The notes: generated by a model from the letters alone, not told the origin. Shown: positions 21,478-29,379, counted from the stretch's first letter. The stretch: 33,895 nt of DNA from Treponemataceae bacterium (GCA_024680915.1 JAILBN010000009.1:1-33895); one strand, 5' to 3'. Made by a program: numbers and translations.

Positions 21478-22356
21478 ATGGAAAAAATGACAAAAGCTCT
21501 GCATTTTCATGGACAAAAAAGTATACGTCGACAGAATATAACATTAAGCAGTCTGTCAATTTTATTCTTTATTTGTTTAGGAACTCTTGTGTTTATTCCT
21601 TTCCTTGCTGTTTTCCTGGCGTCTTTCAGACCAGGTCTGTTACTGATCAGGCAGGGAATGAATCTGAAGATAGAGCCGGATGTAATGACCTTTCAGAATT
21701 ACATACATTTGTTCCAGGACAGCCGTTATTTCATGTGGTTCAGAAATAGTATATTCCTTACGGTAGTTTCTGTCGTATCAACGCTTTTTGTGTGTTATAT
21801 CGTGGCATATGGTATCTCTATGTACGATTTCAAGCTGAAGAATATAGCTTTCTTCCTTGTAATCGCGACAATGATGGTTCCTTTTGAAATACTTCTCTTG
21901 CCTCTTTATAAGGAAATAATCGCGTTGAATCTTACTAACACAACCACAGGTGTTATTCTGCCAGGTCTTTGCGGTGCATCTACGATATTTTTCTTCCGGC
22001 AATATATGAGAGGTCTTCCTCGTTCTCTGCTTGATGCAGGACGAATAGATGGAGCTAATGAATATCGTATATGTTTTACGATAATGCTCCCCCTCACTAA
22101 ACCAGCTTTTGCAGCGATGTCTATCCTCTGTGCGATGGGTGCTTGGAATAATATGTTGTGGCCTATGCTCATCTACAGGGAAGCATCTAAGTTTACACTT
22201 CCTATAGGATTGAACACACTGCTTACTCCTTATGGAAACGATTATGATGTTCTTATCGCAGGTTCTGTTTTCTCAATTCTGCCGATATTCATACTTTTCA
22301 TATTTTTCCAGAGGTACTTCATTGATGGTTTGACAGCAGGAGCTGTAAAAGGTTGA
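21478..22356 (+). CDS. Sugar ABC transporter permease 2 (CUT1, MalG/UgpE-like)
   Basis: A 292-residue partner permease. Its ATG at 21478 directly abuts the previous stop, with GGAGG in the end of the preceding gene. It has six hydrophobic segments, the first at about 23-45. The EAA loop is LLDAGRIDGANEYRICFTIM followed by LPLTKPA. The C-terminus FFQRYFIDGLTAGAVKG is the usual MalG-type ending. It pairs with the product of 20572-21477. A 13-bp hairpin (22395-22428) follows, and then the endo-arabinanase gene, which may be read from the same transcript or from a weak start of its own. Confidence 0.92.
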   Translation: MEKMTKALHFHGQKSIRRQNITLSSLSILFFICLGTLVFIPFLAVFLASFRPGLLLIRQGMNLKIEPDVMTFQNYIHLFQDSRYFMWFRNSIFLTVVSVVSTLFVCYIVAYGISMYDFKLKNIAFFLVIATMMVPFEILLLPLYKEIIALNLTNTTTGVILPGLCGASTIFFFRQYMRGLPRSLLDAGRIDGANEYRICFTIMLPLTKPAFAAMSILCAMGAWNNMLWPMLIYREASKFTLPIGLNTLLTPYGNDYDVLIAGSVFSILPIFILFIFFQRYFIDGLTAGAVKG

Positions 22357-22394
22357 TTTTGTAACAACGAAATTTTCAATTGCAATATTACGGG

Positions 22395-22428
22395 GATATA
22401 TTCCTGAGGTGGTGTTCAGGGATATATC
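22395..22428 (+). repeat. 13-bp hairpin between permease and endo-arabinanase genes
   Basis: GATATATTCCTGA (22395-22407) pairs with TCAGGGATATATC (22416-22428) with one G-U pair and an eight-base loop. Only a weak T-rich stretch follows. The 3' arm overlaps the 12-bp palindrome ATATCATGATAT (22424-22435), the same half-sites as the ArsR-linked dyad but without a spacer. Confidence 0.6.
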
Positions 22429-22455
22429 ATGATATTCTTTCCTTCCTTCTCTTTT

Positions 22456-22550
22456 TCAGGCTGTCCAAAAAAAAGCCTGTTATATTGCAAAGAAAAATTA
22501 CCGGGTTCCGGTAGTAAGAATCTATTTTCATTTTTTTTTGGACAGCCTGA
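22456..22550. repeat. 95-bp element with 19-bp perfect terminal inverted repeats
   Basis: TCAGGCTGTCCAAAAAAAA (22456-22474) is repeated exactly inverted at 22532-22550, separated by 57 bases. The interior has a small TACCGG-GTT-CCGGTA hairpin (22499-22513). Flanks are T runs on both sides, which could be a target duplication but are too simple to prove it. No open frame of note is inside. It could be a miniature inverted-repeat element or a long intergenic stem. Confidence 0.7.
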
Positions 22551-22617
22551 TTTTTCATATTCATATAAATTGAGTAATACGCTTGCGTATAGTTTAAAGC
22601 TTTTAGGAGAAATAACA

Positions 22618-24162
22618 ATGAAACACATAAAAGGTGTTTTTTTTCTATTATGTATAGGATTTATAACAGTATTTTTGTTCGGCTGCACAACAGCCGCTGT
22701 AAAACCGGAATTAACCCCTGAATTACTAGCTGCACTTAAAGATGATTACACAAAATCAGTTTCAGATACAAATCCGGAGAATTGGAAAAAAGCTAATACC
22801 CATGATCCTTCCATTATACATGCGGAAGATGGGTATTATTATTCCTATTCCACAGATGCACAAAAAGGAAGTCTTGTCGAAAAGGGTGTTCATGTTCGTA
22901 AATCTCCAGACCTTGTCAACTGGACTTTTGTTGGGAAAGCTCTTTCTGAGGTACCAGAGGAAGCTATTGCCATAAATAAGGCTGACTATGTCTGGGCACC
23001 TCAGGTAATTTATCTAAATGGAAAATATTACATGTATTACTGTACCTCTGCCTTCGGAAAAAAGCTGTCATATATAGGACTCGCTATTGCTGATAAGCCG
23101 GAAGGACCTTTCGTTCCTGCGGGGAAGATACTTTCATGTAGTCCCTCTGATCCTGTAAATACTATAGACCCTAACGTAATGTATGATAACAATGGGGAGC
23201 TTTGGATGGTATATGGTTCCTTTTTCGGTGGTATTTATATAATAAAGTTAGATCCTAAAACAGGACTTAGACTGGAAGGTGACACCGGCTGGGGGAAGAA
23301 GCTTGCCGGAGGAGGACATGCTGCTATAGAAGGTCCTTGTATCATACAGCATGAAGACTATTATTACCTTTTCATTTCTATGGGTGATTTGAATTATGAT
23401 TACTCAGTTCGTGTTGCTAGATGCCCTGTCTCCGAGGGAATAGACGGTACTTATCGAGATTATGCTGGAAAGGACATGAATGATGTTCTTGTTAATCCTG
23501 TTCGCCTTTTGGGTAATAAGATATTAGGCTCCTTTGCCTTTGATGGAGAATTCGGTATCAGAAGTCCAGGAGGCCAGCATGTATACCAGGATAAAGACGG
23601 TAGATATTACATGGCCAGCCATACACGTACAAACTTCAGGGAAAGCTATTATTTCTATCTTCAGGTAAGACAAATGTACTTCAATGAAGAAGGCTGGCCG
23701 GTGCTTAATCCTAACGAATTTGCCGGAGAGTCTCTTTACAGGGAAGATGGAAGTCTTATCCTTAAAGAGAGTGATGTGGCGGGAGAATGGCAGTTTATAC
23801 AAACAGAAAGATCAGCTAGAAAGGGTGCCTTCAAGAATTTTGAGAAAAAACGTGTGAATGGAATTTATCTCGCTGACGCACAAGAGGCTATTTCTAAAGC
23901 CTGTACGCTGACAGAGGATGGAAAGGTCATTTCTCCTTATGGTGATGGTACATGGAGTCTTGAGGGAAGCAACATAACTATTGTACTGAATCTAGATGAT
24001 GAAGAGACTGGAACAGCGGAGACGTGGACTTATTATGGAATAATCACCCCAGGACATGATATGTTCGCTAATAAGGACGTAATAACGATAACAACTATGG
24101 GAACAAACGGAGAGTATCTGTTCGGTAATAAAGCAAGTGACTCTTATGTTGATATGAATTAA
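22618..24162 (+). CDS. Arabinan endo-1,5-alpha-L-arabinanase, GH43 lipoprotein
   Basis: A 514-residue enzyme. The ATG at 22618 has AGGAG and starts a lipoprotein signal (lipobox LFGC, Cys23); the reading frame is open upstream but crosses the 95-bp repeat. The five-bladed propeller of GH43 shows the general base Asp63 in THDPSI, Asp184 in TIDPNVMYD, the acid Glu238 in IEGPC, and His321 in SPGGQHVYQD, which fits the metal-binding His. The C-terminal part from about 395 is a separate beta domain (WQFIQ..., GTWSLEG..., TWTYYGI) as in two-domain AbnB-type arabinanases. It should cut 1,5-linked arabinan outside the inner membrane and feed the ABC importer. Its stop overlaps the convergent regulator gene by four bases. 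Confidence 0.92.
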   Translation: MKHIKGVFFLLCIGFITVFLFGCTTAAVKPELTPELLAALKDDYTKSVSDTNPENWKKANTHDPSIIHAEDGYYYSYSTDAQKGSLVEKGVHVRKSPDLVNWTFVGKALSEVPEEAIAINKADYVWAPQVIYLNGKYYMYYCTSAFGKKLSYIGLAIADKPEGPFVPAGKILSCSPSDPVNTIDPNVMYDNNGELWMVYGSFFGGIYIIKLDPKTGLRLEGDTGWGKKLAGGGHAAIEGPCIIQHEDYYYLFISMGDLNYDYSVRVARCPVSEGIDGTYRDYAGKDMNDVLVNPVRLLGNKILGSFAFDGEFGIRSPGGQHVYQDKDGRYYMASHTRTNFRESYYFYLQVRQMYFNEEGWPVLNPNEFAGESLYREDGSLILKESDVAGEWQFIQTERSARKGAFKNFEKKRVNGIYLADAQEAISKACTLTEDGKVISPYGDGTWSLEGSNITIVLNLDDEETGTAETWTYYGIITPGHDMFANKDVITITTMGTNGEYLFGNKASDSYVDMN

Positions 24163-25082
24163 AAATATGTCCGTAGAATAATTCCTTGGTCGTAGTTTCC
24201 AAAATTACGACCAAAGATATTCATTCCTCCAAGATGTTCTGCATCTTCCTTTACACCTATTTTCATCCTGATAGAATGATGCTTTGAAATGTTCAGATCT
24301 GAAAGTTTGACATCAGATATTTTAACCCCGTCAATGAAGCTGCCTGTGTCTGTAATGCTCCAATGCTTAAGCAAGCCATACTGAGAACCTTCAAGCTTCC
24401 ACCAGGATGGAGTGAATTTTCCCCGCTTATCACCGAAATCCCCGGGAGAGACCCAAGTTCCTATTTCGACATTATTAATCCACATGGTAATATCAGAAGG
24501 CCAGTTCTTGTTTGTTCCTGGTGTTTCAGAACTCAATTCAAGCGATATCTCCAGTTTTTTTACCTTTCTGGCTTCAGATTTTGCGTTATTGGGAAATTTA
24601 TATTCGAACCAGCCTGTTCCGCACCAAAGGAGTCCGGCTTTCATTCTTTCTGGATTAAGGAAGGAATCCGCTATATCGAGGTATCCTATGATATGCTCCG
24701 GGGAACACATTCCGCACGGAGCTGTGGCGTAACAATCATTGAAAATACCAATAGGCATTTCCACGTCAATGAAATTGTCTTCCTGTTTATGTTTTTCAGG
24801 AAACTGAATAAGTATTTCTCTGAATGCAGGATAGCAGATTTTCTGGTTTCCTTTTTTTGCTTTTATTGTTTCTGTGGCGATTAGCTCAGCCTTCTCAAGT
24901 ATTGAAATATGTGTAGCTGCCGTGGATTGGGGAATATTAAGTGTCTCGGCTATTTCGTTCACATTCATTTTATGCTGCCTAAGGAGATTGAGGATATCTA
25001 CCCTGGTTTCCGATGACAAAGCTTTAATTTTATCTATTTCCCTAATGGGGTCAATTATAAGTATTTTCTCAATTTCTTGCAT
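24159..25082 (-). CDS. ArsR-family regulator with C-terminal ligand-binding-like domain
   Basis: A 307-residue transcription factor. Residues about 12-85 form a winged helix: KIKALSSETRVDILNLL, then VNEIAETLNIPQSTAATHIS as recognition helix. Unlike classic 100-residue ArsR proteins, it continues for over 200 residues with strand-rich sequence (GTGWFEYKF, SDITMWINNVEIGTWVSPGD, KISDVKLSDLNI), possibly a sugar-binding beta-sandwich. A CGMC pair lies at 123-126. Position next to the arabinan genes suggests it senses arabinose or oligosaccharides. Its promoter carries the dyad ATATCA-N8-TGATAT, suggesting autoregulation. No Shine-Dalgarno sequence precedes the ATG, and the -10 box is nine bases away. 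Confidence 0.85.
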   Translation of the reverse strand: MQEIEKILIIDPIREIDKIKALSSETRVDILNLLRQHKMNVNEIAETLNIPQSTAATHISILEKAELIATETIKAKKGNQKICYPAFREILIQFPEKHKQEDNFIDVEMPIGIFNDCYATAPCGMCSPEHIIGYLDIADSFLNPERMKAGLLWCGTGWFEYKFPNNAKSEARKVKKLEISLELSSETPGTNKNWPSDITMWINNVEIGTWVSPGDFGDKRGKFTPSWWKLEGSQYGLLKHWSITDTGSFIDGVKISDVKLSDLNISKHHSIRMKIGVKEDAEHLGGMNIFGRNFGNYDQGIILRTYF

Positions 25083-25091
25083 AGCGTACTT

Positions 25092-25120
25092 ACTATATCA
25101 TTTTTTTTTGATATTGTACA
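25092..25120 (-). promoter_or_regulatory. Regulator promoter covered by the ATATCA-N8-TGATAT dyad
   Basis: On the minus strand TGTACA (25120-25115), 17 bases, TATAGT (25097-25092), then nine bases to the ATG. The dyad ATATCATTTTTTTTTGATAT (25095-25114) covers most of the -10 box and the whole spacer, so a bound protein would block the promoter. Confidence 0.6.
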
Positions 25121-25179
25121 GGTTATTTTGAAAAACAAAAGAAAAATAAGATTTTTTTTTCATGAAGATGTAGAGTTTT

Positions 25180-25208
25180 TTGCTATCCATTTATCAGCTC
25201 CCTATAGT
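25180..25208 (+). promoter_or_regulatory. Promoter of the DUF362 gene
   Basis: TTGCTA (25180-25185), 17 bases, TATAGT (25203-25208), about 80 bases before the ATG at 25290. Confidence 0.5.
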
Positions 25209-25289
25209 ATAATTTTTTAATGAGTTTTATGAGCAGCCGTTTTTTTTGCTTGGGTTCTTGTTTTAAAAAGACTGTTCAAAGGGGTATTT

Positions 25290-26417
25290 ATGGAATCGTC
25301 TAAGGTATATTTCATTAACTTCAGGACGTCTATGACAGAAAACATTCTGCAGAAAATGAGACGGCTTTTGATTAATGCGGGCATGAAGAAAATCGACTTC
25401 ACTGATAAATTCACGGCAATTAAAATTCATTTCGGAGAGCCTGGGAACATTGCCTTTCTTCGTCCTAACTTTGCGAAAGTAGTCGCTGATATGGTCAAGG
25501 AATGTGGAGGCCGGCCTTTCCTTACTGACTGTAATACCCTGTACGTGGGGGGCAGAAAGAATGGTCTTGATCACCTTGATGCTGCATTCACAAATGGGTT
25601 CAGTCATTTTTCCACAGGTTGTCATATAATCATTGCGGATGGGTTAAAAGGATTGGATGAAGCTTATATTCCTGTGAAAAACGGAGAATTGGTAAAAGAG
25701 GCGAAGATCGGTCATGCTATTGCTGATGCAGATATCATAATTTCCTTGAACCATTTTAAGGGCCATGAATCTACTGGTTTTGGCGGTGCGCTGAAGAATT
25801 TGGGAATGGGAGGAGGTTCAAGAGCTGGAAAAATGGAGATGCATAGCGAAGGTAAACCTAATGCCCGCCCAGACCTATGTATTGCATGTGGAGCCTGCCA
25901 AAGGAATTGTGCCCACAGCGCGATCTCGATAATTCCCTGTACAGGTAACAAAAAAGGCAAGACAGCTTCTGTAAATCATTTGAAATGCGTAGGATGTGGC
26001 CGTTGTATAGGTGCATGTCCTACAGATGCTATGGAAGCTGGATTTGATAACTCAAACGAAGTCCTTAATAAGAAAATTGCTGAATATGCGGCGGCTGTCG
26101 TTCAAGACAAGCCTTCTTTTCATATTTCAGTCGTAATGGACTTGTCTCCGAACTGTGACTGTCACTCCGAGAATGATGCTCCCTTTGCACCGGATGTAGG
26201 AATATTCGCCTCTTTTGATCCAGTTGCCCTTGATCAGGCCTGTGCTGATGCAGTGAACGAACAGCCGGTGCTAAAAGGCTCATGTCTTGATGGAGTACAG
26301 GACTCTTTCCATGATCATTTCAAGAACATACATCCTGAGACGGACTGGCACAGCCAGGTGGAGCATGCGGAGAAAATCGGACTGGGTACTATGCGGTATG
26401 AACTGGTAAAGCTTTGA
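25290..26417 (+). CDS. DUF362 iron-sulfur protein with two [4Fe-4S] ferredoxin motifs
   Basis: A 375-residue cytoplasmic protein of the DUF362 / COG2768 group. The N-terminal and C-terminal DUF362 parts (about 1-190 and 255-375) surround a 2x[4Fe-4S] ferredoxin insert. Its Cys are at 197, 200, 203 and 207 (CIACGACQRNC) and at 233, 236, 239 and 243 (CVGCGRCIGAC, followed by Pro). Family hallmarks include KIHFGEPGN, NHFKGHESTGFGGALKNLGMG and FASFDPVALDQACADAV. The family is common in anaerobes and is thought to carry out electron transfer, but the reaction is not established. AAAGGGG precedes the ATG. The hydrolase gene overlaps its stop, so the two form a small operon. Confidence 0.9.
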   Translation: MESSKVYFINFRTSMTENILQKMRRLLINAGMKKIDFTDKFTAIKIHFGEPGNIAFLRPNFAKVVADMVKECGGRPFLTDCNTLYVGGRKNGLDHLDAAFTNGFSHFSTGCHIIIADGLKGLDEAYIPVKNGELVKEAKIGHAIADADIIISLNHFKGHESTGFGGALKNLGMGGGSRAGKMEMHSEGKPNARPDLCIACGACQRNCAHSAISIIPCTGNKKGKTASVNHLKCVGCGRCIGACPTDAMEAGFDNSNEVLNKKIAEYAAAVVQDKPSFHISVVMDLSPNCDCHSENDAPFAPDVGIFASFDPVALDQACADAVNEQPVLKGSCLDGVQDSFHDHFKNIHPETDWHSQVEHAEKIGLGTMRYELVKL

Positions 26418-27373
26418 TATATTTCACCTTTCTCGCCGCTGCAGGAATCCTTCTGGTCTTCTTTTCATCTGCGCTTTTTTTATTCAGGAGTTATTTTTCC
26501 AGGAATAGTTCTTTTTTTGCTTATACAAAATATATAGAAGATTTCAAACAATGTGACCTAGATTTTGTAGCTGAAGAACATACAATTTTCTGCAGTGGCG
26601 GAAAACTGCTTAAAGCTGAGTATTATCCAGGCTCTTTTCCTCAGATAGTCCTTCTTGTGCCTGGCTACGCCGATAGCTTGAATACCCTTTATGGACCCGC
26701 CTCAGAATATTTAAGGCAAGGTTTTGGAGTTTTCATAGTTCATCCGCAAGGGGTAGGAAAAAGTGACGGAAAGTATTATGGGCTAGGCTGTAAAGACAGC
26801 AAGGCTTTGCTTTTGTGGCTAAAGTATTTGTCAATCAGCTTTCCAGAAAATAGATTTATCCTTCACGGTTTTTCCTTCGGGGCTTCTGCGCTTCTTATGT
26901 GTATTTCATCCAGAAGCTTCTATAAATCCGGACTTTTCAAAAAAGTAGAGGCTGTCATTGTAGATAGTCCTTATTCTTCACTATCAAAGCTCTTTTCTGA
27001 TTATTATGGTAATTTCACGAAGAAAAGCCGATTCCAAGGCCTATATTTTAAGGGTCTTGCTCATTGTATGTCTTTTTTGTCCTTTCTTTCTGGCCGGCAT
27101 TTCTTCATGAATAATTCACCTTTGATGGCACTTAGAAAAGGAAACTCCTATATAAAAAAATTCAAAGGAAGCTCTGTGCCTATCCTTTTCGCCCATGGAA
27201 AAAAAGATTCCATCTGCCGCTATGAAATGTCAAATGAGCTGTTTGAGGCTGCAGGAGGTGAAGAAAGAGGTAACAAAAAAGCGCTTTATTCAGAAGCCTC
27301 TCATGGGGGAGCTTTTTATTCTTCTCCGGAGACATATATGAAAAGCATTTTCTGTTTTATCAACAAAGGATAA
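26414..27373 (+). CDS. Membrane-anchored alpha/beta hydrolase
   Basis: A 319-residue serine hydrolase of the COG1073 type. It appears to start with TTG at 26414, overlapping the upstream stop (TTGA); I see no in-frame ATG near the N-terminus that would keep the first helix. Residues about 3-27 form a single membrane helix. The nucleophile elbow GFSFG (152-156) has Ser154, and the other triad members are likely Asp265 (HGKKDS) and His297 (ASHGG). The oxyanion region is VPGYADS. Substrate is unknown; esters or lipids near the membrane are possible. Translation is probably coupled to the DUF362 gene. Confidence 0.83.
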   Translation: MIYFTFLAAAGILLVFFSSALFLFRSYFSRNSSFFAYTKYIEDFKQCDLDFVAEEHTIFCSGGKLLKAEYYPGSFPQIVLLVPGYADSLNTLYGPASEYLRQGFGVFIVHPQGVGKSDGKYYGLGCKDSKALLLWLKYLSISFPENRFILHGFSFGASALLMCISSRSFYKSGLFKKVEAVIVDSPYSSLSKLFSDYYGNFTKKSRFQGLYFKGLAHCMSFLSFLSGRHFFMNNSPLMALRKGNSYIKKFKGSSVPILFAHGKKDSICRYEMSNELFEAAGGEERGNKKALYSEASHGGAFYSSPETYMKSIFCFINKG

Positions 27374-27416
27374 AACAAGATGTGGATTTATTCAGTGATG
27401 ATCGATTTAAAAATAA

Positions 27417-27451
27417 AAAAGACCGCCAAAGGAGGAGAAAAGCGGTCTTTT
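27417..27451 (+). terminator. Hairpin terminator after the hydrolase gene
   Basis: AAAAGACCGC (27417-27426) pairs perfectly with GCGGTCTTTT (27442-27451), 15-base loop. The T run is short and partly in the stem, so efficiency may be modest; the A-rich left side would serve the other strand. Confidence 0.65.
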
Positions 27452-27501
27452 CTGTGCGTTGCTGCTATGCTGTAAATATAATTCTATCGAAAGAAAAAGT
27501 C

Positions 27502-27539
27502 AATGCATTTTTTCGCATATAATGCATTTTTTCGCATTA
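27502..27539. repeat. Two tandem 19-bp repeats upstream of mtnN
   Basis: AATGCATTTTTTCGCAT occurs at 27502-27518 and again at 27521-27537, period 19 bases. Each copy has an internal ATGC-N8-GCAT dyad. They lie about 85 bases before the mtnN promoter. Confidence 0.7.
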
Positions 27540-27701
27540 TTTTTCTTTTCTTTTCATTTTTGGGAAGTCTGTAGTATTATTTTACAAAGAATGATAATTT
27601 TTTACGTTGAATGAATCTGGATTGTTTTTTTCTTGCTATATGATAGAATAACATGTGTTCGCAATACAGCCAAAAGAATAACTTAGTACAAGGATAAAAA
27701 T

Positions 27702-28400
27702 ATGAAAATAGGTATAATCGGTGCGATGGATATAGAGGTCGCTGAAATCGTCAATAATATGGCCGGAAAGAAAGTAACAGAAACCGGGCATCTGAAATTT
27801 GTGGAAGGACTTATCTCAGGAATCCCTGTAGTTGTAGTAAAATGTGGGGTGGGAAAGGTAAATGCAGGAATATGTACTCAGACGCTTATATTAAACTTTA
27901 ATGTGACACATGTGATTAATACAGGAATCGCAGGTGGGTTAGCTAAGGAACTCTCTGTAATGGATACTGTCGTCTCAACGGATGCCATTTACCATGACTT
28001 TGATGCTTCAGATTTCGGTTATAAGCGCAGCGAAGTCCCTGGTTTGGGAACAGTATCTTTTCCTGCTGATGATAATCTTATAAGTGTAGCAGAGCAGGCT
28101 TATGCAGAAGGAATTGAAACAGGAAAGCTTCATTATAAGATTGTAAGAGGACGTGTCGCAACAGGGGATATTTTTGTGAACAGCAGCAGCAAAAAGGCAG
28201 AAATAAAGAGCATATGTAATCCTGCTTGTGTTGAGATGGAAGGTGCGGCAATAGCACAGGTATGTTACTTGAACAAGGTTCCCTGCGTCATTCTTAGAAG
28301 CATTTCAGATCTTGCGGAGAATACGGACCAAGTATACCTTGAAAAAGAAGCTGCCCTAGAGAATGCGTATATAGTCATGAATATGGTCAGTAAACTATAA
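27702..28400 (+). CDS. mtnN: 5'-methylthioadenosine/S-adenosylhomocysteine nucleosidase
   Basis: A 232-residue enzyme that removes adenine from methylthioadenosine, S-adenosylhomocysteine and often 5'-deoxyadenosine, in the cytoplasm. The length is as usual for MtnN/Pfs. Seen are the start MKIGIIGAMDIEV with the catalytic-site Glu12, GVGKVNAG, NTGIAGGL, the nucleoside-binding VEMEGAA and the catalytic Asp in SISDLAE. AAGGA precedes the ATG. It is a single gene with its own promoter, behind tandem repeats that may be regulatory. Confidence 0.95.
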   Translation: MKIGIIGAMDIEVAEIVNNMAGKKVTETGHLKFVEGLISGIPVVVVKCGVGKVNAGICTQTLILNFNVTHVINTGIAGGLAKELSVMDTVVSTDAIYHDFDASDFGYKRSEVPGLGTVSFPADDNLISVAEQAYAEGIETGKLHYKIVRGRVATGDIFVNSSSKKAEIKSICNPACVEMEGAAIAQVCYLNKVPCVILRSISDLAENTDQVYLEKEAALENAYIVMNMVSKL

Positions 28401-28445
28401 CTTTTCGCTGCAAGCCGTCCTGCCGACCAGAATACGGGTAGAAAA

Positions 28446-29177
28446 TCAAAGGGTTGCTTGTGGAAGTTCTGCTTTTATTACTTCGAAAACCTTATCAATG
28501 ACACCATTCTGTTCTTCTTTCGTAAGTCCTGCAGTGGCTACTGCAGGATGGAAGGTTATATTTACGTTTCCGGGCATTGGTTTTTTATTTTCTTCATATA
28601 AATGGTAAGATCCGTCTATAGTAACAGGAATGATAGGTACTTCTGACCTGAAGGCAAGCTTGAAGCTGCCAGGATGAAAGGCTTTTATCTCATTACATTT
28701 GCTTCTGTGCCCTTCCGGGAATATTACAAGCGAATAACCCTTTTTTATTGTCTCAACTGCTTTGCTCATTGCCTGAACTGATTGTCTAGGACTCTGTCTT
28801 TTTAGGAAAACACATTGCATCAGCTTCATCCAGTCCGAAAGAAGCGGAATCTTAAGTATCTCGTATTTTGCGATAAAACCCACGGGTTTTTTCGAGGTCG
28901 ATATAAGGAGAGGAATGTCAAGGTAACTCTGGTGGTTTGCGACAAAAACAACAGAACCGTCCTGAGGTATGTTTTCTTTGCCCTTTACATTGATGACATT
29001 CTGCTTGTTTCCTACCATATCAATCATGTAAGTTGCCCAGGCTGGAACATGTTTTTCTACAAGTGCATCTCTTTCTGCAATTTTTCCTTCTTTTTCAAGT
29101 CGGAAGCAATGCCTTTTTTCTTTTTGATGTTTTAAAAGATATATCGCTGTTTTTAAAAGTGCTATTGTAAGAGTCAT
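28446..29177 (-). CDS. plsC: 1-acyl-sn-glycerol-3-phosphate acyltransferase
   Basis: A 243-residue membrane-associated acyltransferase that acylates lysophosphatidic acid to phosphatidic acid. Motif I is NHQSYLD (NHxxxxD), motif II GFIAKYEILKIPL, motif III FPEGHRSK, and motif IV the VPIIPVTIDG region. The N-terminal 15 residues are hydrophobic and probably touch the membrane. CAGGA lies just before the ATG. It is convergent with mtnN, 45 bases apart, with no obvious terminator between them, and divergent from the hydrogenase operon. Confidence 0.92.
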   Translation of the reverse strand: MTLTIALLKTAIYLLKHQKEKRHCFRLEKEGKIAERDALVEKHVPAWATYMIDMVGNKQNVINVKGKENIPQDGSVVFVANHQSYLDIPLLISTSKKPVGFIAKYEILKIPLLSDWMKLMQCVFLKRQSPRQSVQAMSKAVETIKKGYSLVIFPEGHRSKCNEIKAFHPGSFKLAFRSEVPIIPVTIDGSYHLYEENKKPMPGNVNITFHPAVATAGLTKEEQNGVIDKVFEVIKAELPQATL

Positions 29178-29342
29178 TTCCTGAATCCTTTAAGATTTAA
29201 GCAGCCTTTGAAGTCATGTCTAGACAAAAAAACTGTATTTGTCTTTCTAAAAAATTATATCAATGAATTTATCCTGTCGCAAGCGGACTTTTCAAATTTA
29301 AAAGCAAATATGGATTTCTTGCGTTTTGAAATAAAGATATCC

Positions 29343-29379
29343 TTGTATTTTTTACTAATAAAAGATATACTAATTAGTA
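29343..29379 (+). promoter_or_regulatory. Hydrogenase operon promoter with a 12-bp palindrome
   Basis: TTGTAT (29343-29348), 17 bases, TATACT (29366-29371). The perfect palindrome TACTAATTAGTA (29368-29379) overlaps the -10 box and the probable start point, as an operator would. It has two bases between half-sites, unlike the 18-bp dyads upstream of paaK. The spacer region shows nothing else. Confidence 0.55.

Larger units (their letters stand above)
27374..27701. other. Intergenic region: terminator, tandem 19-bp repeat, weak promoter
   Basis: This 328-base gap contains no gene that I can support. It holds a hairpin terminator (27417-27451), two tandem 19-bp repeats (27502-27539) and a probable mtnN promoter, TTGTTT (27622-27627), 16 bases, TAGAAT (27644-27649). 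The rest is very AT-rich. Confidence 0.6.

Noticed and set aside
22456-22550. Calling the 95-bp inverted-repeat element an insertion sequence
   Set aside because: No transposase frame is inside and only one copy is visible, so it is listed as a repeat element.
22429-22617. Longer N-terminus for the GH43 enzyme
   Set aside because: The extension crosses the inverted-repeat element and would bury the lipoprotein signal; the ATG at 22618 has a proper ribosome-binding site.
27502-27539. CRISPR repeats
   Set aside because: Only two copies with two bases between them, no spacers and no cas genes.
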